From Apostichopus japonicus (Eukaryota > Echinodermata > Holothuroidea > Aspidochirotida > Stichopodidae): a DNA stretch of 64,000 bases. Positions 16,587 to 25,035 of the stretch are shown here, in pieces. Position 1 is the first letter of the stretch; every line of letters starts with the position of its first letter. Under the pieces are notes generated by a model that was given only the letters and a program-made list of their open reading frames with translations, was not told where the DNA came from and did no database searches. The DNA lies in assembly GCF_037975245.1 (NCBI RefSeq), contig NC_092570.1, positions 8,927,001 to 8,991,000 of the forward strand, in the 5' to 3' direction. The position numbers were made by a program, and so were the translations under genes.

Positions 16587-17584
16587 ATGAATCTGGAGGA
16601 TTCATGTCAATTGGGTGTGCGCATACCATGTATGGAGGGTCATGTGATGTGTTCGAGGGTGGTACCAAACTGATATTTCTCTGTAGCAGTTCGAGAATAG
16701 TGTTAGTGACTTCGTAAAAGATTTGCACCAAGACAGATCAGACATGGGAAATAACGACAACAGTGGCGTAGGAAGGTACTTTTGAGTGGGGGGGCTGAAG
16801 ACTGAAGGCCGGCCTGGGGGAGGGGTCTAAGGGGTCTTTGGAATTTTTTGCATTTCCAGGTGGCCTCAGATGCAATTTGGTGCAATATAGCACACTTCAA
16901 CACCCACTCCATTTTGTAAACTTAATTTTGTATTTTCACCTGGCCTTAGATGCAATTTGGTGCTCCAAATGAGATTTTTTTTCTCATTTGGAAATGAAAA
17001 AGGGGTTTTCTGACTTGCGAAGTGGGGGGGCGGAATGATACTTCCGCCCCTCCACATTTTTCACTGGGGGGGCTGGCGCCCCCCCAGCCCCCCCGGTTCC
17101 TACGCCCTTGTGGCATAAGGAGGTACTGGTACTTCAGAGCTACGAAATAGTGCTAATATGCTAACGTTCAACCTTATTCTCTTGAATGAAGGCAGGCCTT
17201 CTACATAATAGATCTTACTTATTAATACAGCTCCAGGGGCAAGCTTTGTCTCATATGGCCTAACGTTATTACTACTTGCTCTAAGTGAATGTAGAAATGT
17301 GGGGAAATGTTTAGTTCAGTGCAACCACGGAATTCTCCATGGAACAGAGCCTAATGCTGCTCGACGGGAATATAGCTATCACATTAGGCTACAGGCACGG
17401 TTATTGCTAGGTAACGGGTGTCGTCTGCTGCTCTAAGCACGCAAACACATTTACGTACTAGTTGGGTGAAATCATCATGCGTAATAGGGAGAGTAGTATA
17501 TTAGTACCACCCTGGAACACATCACATGACCCTCCATACATGGTACGCGCGTATTTACTGTGTGATAGTTTCTCCAGATTCATT
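16587..17584. mobile_element. ~1-kb terminal-inverted-repeat element inserted in the minisatellite
   Basis: Ends: atgaatctggagg at the left and ctccagattcat at the right. Roughly 110 bases at each end are imperfect reverse complements, including accatgtatggagggtcatg (left) mirrored at 17530-17555. TAA flanks both ends and may be the target duplication. No coding sequence; it contains a second, nested element. Confidence 0.65.
16761..17110. mobile_element. hAT-like MITE, 350 bp, nested
   Basis: The left end is cagtggcgtaggaa and the right end is ttcctacgcccttg, an inverted match with two differences. The flanking 8-mers do not match well, so the copy is old or has a damaged edge. The G-rich run and matching C-rich run near 17040-17090 are part of its ends. 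Confidence 0.6.
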
Positions 17585-18130
17585 AAACTCGTTGCACAGT
17601 ACTACAAGAGGATCCATCCCACTAATAATAGTATCATAGAGCTTGCACACTCACTGTACTATGAGAGGATCCATTTCATTTGTGATACCCTAGTGGATCT
17701 TGCACACTCACAGTACAACGGGAGGATCCATCCCACTTATAATAATATACTGGAGCTTGCATACTCACAGTACCATGAAAGGATCCATTTCATTTATGTT
17801 ATCATAGTGGAGCTTGCACACTCACAGTACTAGGAGAGGATCCATCCCACTTATAATAATATACTGGAGCTTGCACACTCACAGTACCATGAGAGGATCC
17901 ATTTCATTTGTGATACCGTAGTGGATCTTGCACACTCACAGTATATGGGAGGATCCATCCCACTTATAACAGTATACTGGAGCTTGCACACTCACAGCAC
18001 TAAGTGGGGATTCATTCCACAGATAATAATATACTGAGCTTGCACACTGACAGTACTACAAGAGGATCCATCCCACAGAAAATAAAATACTGGATCTTGC
18101 ACACTCACAGTACTATGGGAGAATCCATGA

Positions 18131-19042
18131 CATTTTGATTACATCTGTGTACACATACAACATTCATAGCAACATCACCATGTTAATAGCCAACAAAAAA
18201 GCTTTAAATATTTATTTTAAGTGATAGTTTTGAAGTAAAATAGCTCATTGTATGTGACATTTCTGTATGTTGCACATGATAGTTGACAGTAATCTATGAT
18301 ACTACTGTTTCCTTTAGGATCATGTGGTGCAAGAAGGAAATAAGAGGAGTGATTTTAACTATCATACTTTTCAAGTCATTATATTTTAATGTACATTACC
18401 TTGCAATAAATTTTAATTGAAAGTTTCGTTAAACGTTACTTACATTTTAACTTAAAGGCAGCTTTCCGATTGTAAAAATTTGCAAAGAAAATTACCTGCA
18501 GTTTTCAAATAAATTGATGGAAATTTTGACCTAGTTGTCATACTTTATGATGTTTGATAATTTCTCATTGGTATGAGTGGGTGCAACAAACAGAAATATT
18601 ATCCTAGTGCTCTGGTGTAATGGTACTGCATGGGAGACAGTTCTGTGTTGAGTACTTAAAAGATGTATATTGAGGGAACTTCTCTGCTGTAAAACTGTTA
18701 CTCTTTCTTCTTGTTCTCCCAATTAATTTACGACTTGATGTGATTTTCATCTTGTTCTGACTGGTTAGTCATTCCAATTAATTCATCCAATGTGTTAATG
18801 TCTTACTCCTAATGTAATGAAAAGAATCCACAATATATGATAGGTAGGTACTAAGGAACATTCCCATAGTATTGTCTCTGCCTTTATGTTTTCAATTGAT
18901 ACCACTGATAATAAGTTAAGTATCACAGGCTTGACACACAAACGACCTATAAAAAAAACCTTCTTGCTTCCTGGATTGTAATAAGAAGATTCAATATTGT
19001 AAGGAAATAGTCATCCACATAGCAGGTCTTGATTAATTGTCT
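18131..19042. other. Gene-free stretch
   Basis: No gene or repeat recognised. AATAAA occurs near 18405 but cannot be tied to a transcript. Confidence 0.4.
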
Positions 19043-19168
19043 TTAGAAGTATGTTTCCAGCACCCAATTTCCTGAAGCAAAGTTTAACAACAATGCCACT
19101 CCTGATGATACTTTAAGGATCAATTCGACTTCCTTCAAGTTTCTTTTATTATGGTCAGACAGATTACG
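19043..19168 (-). pseudogene. Inverted second copy of a Penelope-like C-terminal fragment
   Basis: On the minus strand this encodes SDHNKRNLKEVELILK, which matches the plus-strand fragment at 19796-19855 almost base for base in inverted orientation. In this copy the position that is a stop codon in the plus-strand copy still reads arginine, so it preserves an earlier state. It abuts the plus-strand element directly. Confidence 0.7.
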
Positions 19169-19175
19169 CAGGATT

Positions 19176-19930
19176 ATGGCAAACAAATTATTGAAGAGAA
19201 CCCTTAATAAGGTCTGTAGAATTCCCAGAGAGAACAGGGAATCAACACTGGGAGGTGAAAGAGAATCGTATTCCATTTTTCGTTATGTCGTTACGCACAG
19301 CGATCAGGTCGATCCATTCATTAGGCTGGTCAAAAATGAATGGAACACATTGAACTTGGGAGACGATATAGGTGGTATTTTCATTAACCCCCCTGTAGTT
19401 GCTAGAAGACAACCTCCCAGCCTACGCAACATCCTTGTTTGGATTTGTTTACCCTCCATCGACACTTCCCAACCCAAGGGGAATATTAAATGTGGTAAAC
19501 CCGGGTGAAAGTTCTGTCATCATATGATCACGGACCCTGACATTCATCTCTCTCCTTCAGGGGTGTGTTTCCATCCAGGCCAATACAACTGTGACACTCC
19601 CTTTGTGATATATCTTATCACTTGTGTTCTCTGTCCTGATATACAATACATTGGCCAAACCTCCACCCCTTTTCGTCTACAGCTTAAGCATCACAAAAAC
19701 ACAATCAGACTCAACAAAACCAGTTTTCCAGTGGCTGAACATTTTAATCTTCCACAACACAATATCGACTGTCTTAAGTTTGCCATAATCCCGGGTAATC
19801 TGACTGACCATAATAAATGAAACTTGAAGGAAGTCGAATTGATCCTTAAAGTACGTTCACACTGTCATGGTCTCAATAGGGATATGGCTTTTCTTTCCGG
19901 GTTCAAGCACTTTGAACATTCTGGGGCTTA
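19176..19930 (+). pseudogene. Penelope-like retroelement, C-terminal part with GIY-YIG endonuclease domain (broken)
   Basis: A single frame runs through with two in-frame TGA stops (19506-19508 and 19818-19820). The region 19600-19760 encodes FVIYLITCVLCPDIQYIGQT followed by RLQLKHH, the pattern of the GIY-YIG nuclease joined to the reverse transcriptase of Penelope-like elements: the hydrophobic IYLITC strand, a Cys-Cys pair, YIGQT, then Arg and His. After the stop the frame continues with NLKEVELILK and a GFKHFE end. The reverse transcriptase domain is absent, so this is a 5'-truncated dead copy. Confidence 0.78.
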
Positions 19931-20027
19931 CGGTAGACCATGGAGGTATTTACCTTCATGGGTAGACCATGGAGGTAAATCTGTTTTACCTCCATGGGTA
20001 GACTAACGTGATTTCAATCACTCTGTT

Positions 20028-20067
20028 TACACCTGACGAAGGACCAGGGTGTCCGAAAATTTGTGTA
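20028..20067 (+). ncRNA. Hammerhead-ribozyme-like motif at the Penelope 3' end
   Basis: The parts occur in order: TACAC (stem I, 20028-20032), CTGACGA core (20033-20039), A, GGAC-CAGGGT-GTCC (stem II), GAAA core (20055-20058), a minimal stem III, a UU cleavage position, and GTGTA (20063-20067), which pairs perfectly with TACAC. Penelope-like elements are known to carry hammerheads with very short stem III. The extra A before stem II and the one-pair stem III make activity doubtful. Confidence 0.5.
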
Positions 20068-20070
20068 GCG

Positions 20071-21025
20071 TGTAGTTATATCTATTCTAAACATTATGTT
20101 GGATTTAAAGGCATTACATGTTGTCCTTATCTTTTCTAAATATATATAGTTAAAGATACTTATGTAGATTCCAAAATTAGTTAGGTAAAACAATCACTGA
20201 GAGCAGTTAATAAATCAAAACTATGATGTAAACTTTGACGGCACATTTTATTGATTGACAATTTTGCTTCGTACAGATTCCAAGAGTAGTGCAAGAATAG
20301 TGTCAGATATTGGAAATAGTTTTTTTGAAGTTATGTACACCCTTGTTGATTGCATTATTGTACTGCCACACGAACAGTTTACTACATATTGTACAACTTA
20401 TTTAAGCGGAAGAAATCATACTTCTCATCATTACCATATGATATAAGAAAACAATTATGAATAACAAGTGGACGAATAACAAGTAGAATACAATCTGCAT
20501 CTGGCTTGATACTGCCACGATTACAGAACAACGAACCTTGTAAACAACTAACACCCAAGAAGGTAGAAGCTCGAACGGTTCGGTTGGTTGTGCCAGTAAA
20601 TATCAGAGAAATTTGCCACCATAACTTCAGTGTGCATGTAAACTTCGCAAATTGCGTAGGCAGACCACCGACAGGTCCAATTGTTCAACAAGTACCGTAG
20701 GTAACACGTACGTACGCCTAGGCCTAAGTTAGGCCTATATAAAAACAAAGACACGACGCCCCAATAATATCTGTTAACAATAACAGTACATCTGCAATAT
20801 ATGGTGAAGCAGGCCTGTAGTAAACTTGGGGAGGCAGTAATTGGAGGGGAGGGGTGTCCGTTGCCCTATATGTGAAATGTTTGTCCGGGTTGGGGGCTTA
20901 TGTGCAAAATGGAGAGCTCAAGCATCATTTCATAATTTGAACTATATCTGTGTTCAACTTCAAATTTCCATTTTAGCATGTTATGAAGTGTCTTTTCCAT
21001 CATTTTAACTATATCTGGCTCCCGT
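20071..21025. other. Gene-free stretch
   Basis: No recognised gene. A short palindrome built on aggcctaagttaggcct lies at about 20718-20736. Small open frames are not supported. Confidence 0.4.
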
Positions 21026-21969
21026 TAGGCCACGAGAATGAAAGTTATAGATTTGTGTCCGGACTTTTTTTGAAAACACATGAGGCTTTTTTTCATTATT
21101 CATTATTCATTATTTACAACTGCGCATGCGTAGCTATCTACATAAACCATTCACGCAAGTGGCATATAAACGACTTCAAAATGCCATGTTTGCTATCACA
21201 GTAGGAGAGAATAAAACCCTGGCTTTGAAACACAACTGCTACTAGTACTAGGCTAGCTGGATGGGGATGCATAGAATTTATAAAAATGTTAAAATACCGG
21301 GCTCCTGTCTGCAACATGATGTACACAGTGACAATGACAGCCTACATGACTTGGTCACTACAGTGCATTGACCTGGAACAGTCTGACTCCGTAGTTACAT
21401 ACGTAGGCTAGGCCTAGATCGACTGCTTGTTATCCTATGCTCTAGCATTACACTGGAGACGATCAAAAACAACGCCGAACATCGACCAGTGAATCGTAAA
21501 ATTTCACATTCTGATCATGCCATCCATCAATATTTGTATATCGTATGCAATGTCAATAAACTTTGTTATAGTTTAGCCCTTTTATTTCAACAATTCGAGT
21601 CTTGAAACTATAGGTAAGTATAACAGATTGAAAGGATTTCTTACGTTTCGTTCCACGAGAACAATGCATGGTATCAACGCACGCGTGCGCGTGGAGACAT
21701 TGCGAGAATCCGATGTGCGGTTGGAGCGATTTGACCTGTGACCCCGATGACGCCGCGACACTGGCAAAGCGATGATACTGTTTTCATAGCTGCATTTACG
21801 TGATAAATAGATCGTCTTTCCGCTGTGCGCGATTTGCAAAGTTTTTTTTTTTTATAATGAAATTTTTTGTAATAATGAAATTTTTGGAAATAATGAAAAT
21901 TTTCGTGCGGTAGCTTTTCAGGCATGCGGGCGGTGGACGCAAATCTATAACTTTCATTCTCGTGGCCTT
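21026..21969. mobile_element. ~945-bp terminal-inverted-repeat element
   Basis: The left end taggccacgagaatgaaagt and following tatagatttg are mirrored at 21932-21969. About 34 of 36 positions pair. No transposase is visible inside; the superfamily is not determined. Confidence 0.6.
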
Positions 21970-22186
21970 AGTTCCAGACCCGTTAGTTTCCTCCACTGAT
22001 AAACGTTAGTTTCCTCCCCTAAATATTTGAATCATAGGGAGGAAAGTAACGTTTCTAGGGTAGGATACTAACATTTTTCAGGGGAGGCTAAGCTATGTGG
22101 AAAGAATAGATGTAGCAAGTGCAGTAACTGTAGGAAAAGATTAAAGGGAGAAAAGTAACGTTAAGGAAGGAAAATGATGCATTTGG

Positions 22187-22706
22187 AAAGGGTGTGAAGA
22201 CTTGTGCACAAAGAAACATCTCATGCCGGTAATCTGAACTAGTTTCGAATGAGGTTTACCAGAAGTGTTAGACACACCATCGATCCCAGAAAATACACAC
22301 ACAGCTTGCTACTGTCGGTAATTAGACACTGGTGTACAGTCAAAACATACAGTTACGGTCAATAGGGCCCCATTGGAAATGGGCCGACGTTCTGTCAGCC
22401 CAATGGGTTTAGCTCCTGTTACTCTTTTTGTTCTTTTCAATTGCGTCCTATTTGTGTATTATGTCTTTGTAATATTTTTGTATTTTGAACAATCTGAGTG
22501 CGAATAAAACAAACAAACAAACAATACCCACAACACAGTGTACATAGCAGCAATGAACCTCTCAGGTCTAGATAAAAGATAACAAGGTATCACGATTCAT
22601 TACTGATTGCATTTTGTAGCCACAAAAAGAAAATGTCATTTGCAAGCAACGGAAAGCTAACTTTTTCAGAGCTTGGCATGCTGTTTGGGTCGAGTCTTCA
22701 ATGCCT
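22187..22706. mobile_element. MITE with TTAA-type ends, family also at 23535 and 37437
   Basis: The left end reads aagggtgtgaagac and the right end gagtcttcaatgcc followed by TTAA. The internal sequence (ccatcgatcc, acacacacagcttgctac) matches the other copies. It is interrupted by a 158-bp retro-insertion at 22364. Confidence 0.7.
22364..22521 (+). mobile_element. Short retroposed insertion ending in (aaac)n, within the MITE
   Basis: Comparison with the uninterrupted sister copy at 37437 shows an extra 158 bases here, flanked by caat on both sides (22360-22363 and 22522-22525). The insert ends gcgaataaaac plus aaac repeats, typical of a LINE or SINE 3' tail. The family is not named. Confidence 0.65.
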
Positions 22707-23089
22707 TTAAGGAAACTAACATACTTTTTCAAGGGAGGAGACTGTTCTGGTGAAGGTTTTGACAGTTTACTTATTACTTTCTTTGTAGAGTAAGCTAAAG
22801 AAAGTTGTGTTAGTGTGAAGGAAAGTAAAAGGAAAATGTTTGTGAAAAGGCCTCAATCATAAATTACATTTACTACAGTCAGGGCTCATTTTTAAGAAAA
22901 TTTTAAGGTTTTTCTTCATGTTTGGTTGTCCGAAGGATTTTTTGGGTGTCCATATGAAACCAATTGGATTTTTAAAATGGCGTGACTTGCCTGAGAGCCG
23001 TACGTAAGTAATACTAAAATGTATCAATTTAGCCTTGTAGGTGAGTACCATAAAGTTGGGCTAAACAGGCCTAGTCTATCGGCATGAGG

Positions 23090-23165
23090 CTTAAAGGGTG
23101 TGAAGACTGACGCTCAAAGAGATGTCTGATGCCGGTAATCTAACCTAGTGATCTGTTAGCCATCA
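23090..23165. mobile_element. Truncated left end of the TTAA MITE family
   Basis: The segment ttaaagggtgtgaagactga and the following gccggtaatctaacctag match the left part of the MITEs at 22187 and 23535, then the match stops. Confidence 0.6.
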
Positions 23166-23534
23166 TTTCAACTGAAACTGTAAGGAATCTCTGTAACAGC
23201 TTTATCATTAATCAAGCCTGTCATATCATCCTGCAAATATGGATTGCATTAAATCAATTAAGTCGGTGTTACTTCTGAAAACCAACAATCGGTTGCAGCC
23301 TGTGTTGATCTTTAGGAAGGATGTAGTTGGAAGTACTTTGGTACTAACACGGATGCAAAACAAACATGATCACTATTATTTAACTGGTTTTAGATTCTTC
23401 CCTTCAAAAACATACAAGAGGAAAACATATTTTACTAGTATCAGACCTGCCAACCTGTTTGTCATGAAAATAGGTAGATTTAAAAAATGTTATGCAAAAC
23501 TAATAGGGAGGTTCATGGAAGAATAGGGAGTTAA

Positions 23535-23892
23535 AGGCATTGAAGACTCTCGCACCAAGAAATGTCTCATGCCGGTAGTCTGACCTAGTTTCGAATGAGG
23601 TGTAACAGAAGTGTTAGACACCACCATCGATCCTAGAAAATACACACACAGCTTGCTACCGTCGGTAATTAGACACTAGCGTATAGTCAATGCATGCAGT
23701 ACATAGCAGCGATGGACATCTCAGCCGGGAGTTGTTATAGAACTCCCTGATCTCGGGTCCAGATAAAAGATACAAGGTATCACGTTTAATTACTGTTTGC
23801 ATTTTGTAGCGACAAGAAGAAAACTTCACTTCGAAGGAAAGTTAACTTTTTTAGGATGGCGGCACGCGGTTTGTGGCGAGTCTTCAATGCCT
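23535..23892. mobile_element. TTAA-type MITE, nested in the hAT-like element
   Basis: The ends aggcattgaagactc and gagtcttcaatgcct are exact inverted repeats of 15 bp. TTAA precedes the left end and TCAA, a one-base variant, follows the right end. This is the least damaged copy of the family in the window. Confidence 0.75.
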
Positions 23893-24742
23893 TCAAGTCT
23901 TACTTTTACTGACTAGTCTTATGGAATCAACAATCTTGGATAGAACTGTAGTGTAGAGTTATAGACATTTTATGTAGTGTATGACACTGTTCATGATGAA
24001 TTATGATGTTGGGTTGCAGAAATTCTCTGGTTGAGTGAAAAATGATTTCTGTAAACGTTTCCGATCATTTCTAGAGACAGAGGGTAAGCCCAGGGTATAC
24101 ATCATGTACATTGCAGCAACATAAACGAGCATGCGATATGCCCACATGCACAGAATAGTACTTCATACACTTTGTACTCCAGCTAGCTTGTCATACATGT
24201 GCGCGGCCGTACGGCAAAAACCGAGCGCGTCGAGCCACCAGGGTCTGTAGTGTAGGAAGTATACGATACATACAGTATGTACAGCATGCACATAGGCTAC
24301 AGCCAAAGTGTAGGATTTTCCCCTTATTATGGAAAGTACCAAAAATGTGATTTATTTCTTACTTTGTTTCTAATATGAATGGAGGAAGATACCAACAAGC
24401 TACTTTTATGTTAATTTTTAAAGAAAAGCGATTTTCCAAGCATATGTTGGAAGTGTTGAACACTTACGGCAAATCAGTTAGTCGTCCGTTGGACAACCTA
24501 AGCAGGGTTGTAGGTTGTCCGGCATGATTTTTGGTCATCTCAACCATTAAATTTGAGCCCTGACAGTTGCTTCACTTCCAAAATTAACTTTTTCTCAGTG
24601 TCTATTTCATCATTTCATAACAAATTCAACATCTCATGTGCCGGTAGACCCATGTTTCATTTTCCCTGGTACCTATTAACTGAAGTTTGACACTGTTTAT
24701 ACTTTATGATTTCAAGATTAAAAACCAGCTGCTAACCAGTGC

Positions 24743-24992
24743 AAGTATGTATGTATGAATGTATTTTAGATCCTCCTGCAAGCAGGAACTCGTGAGGAAG
24801 CCATCATTGGCTAATCAAAGCTGCAAGCTGAACGAAGTCAGTCTCATAGATTCATATTTAACGTCCATGATTATAAATTGTCAATTGTCAACAACTCTGT
24901 AACTGGACGAGACATACATTAATCTTGGAGTGACTTGAACTTGGGACCTTATGATTGAAAGGCACCGGCGTTAACCACTGAGCTAACACTCC
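24743..24992 (-). mobile_element. tRNA-derived SINE
   Basis: Read on the minus strand, it begins ggagtgttagctcagtggtt (a polymerase III box A) and has a box B-like gttcaagtcactcc; the first six bases GGAGTG pair with CACTCC as in a tRNA acceptor stem. A non-tRNA body of about 180 bases follows, ending in cata repeats. The broken anticodon arm and the tail show it is a SINE and not a tRNA gene. Its 5' end lies 18 bases before the AG that opens the start exon of the SLC22 gene. Confidence 0.75.
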
Positions 24993-25035
24993 TTGTCTTT
25001 TTATTTTCACAGATATTTGCTAACTGAAGAAAAAG

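Larger units (their letters stand above)
16440..18130. repeat. ~57-bp minisatellite split by a transposon
   Basis: Units of the form ggatccatcccacttataa followed by gagcttgcacactcacagta occur at 16440-16586 and again at 17590-18130, in the same orientation. The intervening kilobase is an inserted inverted-repeat element. The 123-residue open frame at 17462-17833 is a product of this array. Confidence 0.85.
22880..24562. mobile_element. 1.68-kb hAT-like element with 5-bp duplication
   Basis: The left end cagggctcattttt and the right end aaatttgagccctg are inverted matches. The sequence acagt flanks both sides (22875-22879 and 24563-24567). Five-base duplications with CAGGGCTC-type ends fit a sublineage of hAT elements. 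No intact transposase is seen; a 95-residue frame at 23239-23526 is not recognised. A MITE is nested inside. Confidence 0.6.

Noticed and set aside
17462-17833. 123-residue frame with repeating HSQY-type blocks
   Set aside because: Product of the 57-bp minisatellite (three units in phase).
24936-24992. tRNA gene on the minus strand
   Set aside because: Boxes A and B and the acceptor stem are present, but the anticodon arm does not fold properly and a long body with a cata tail follows, so it is a SINE head.
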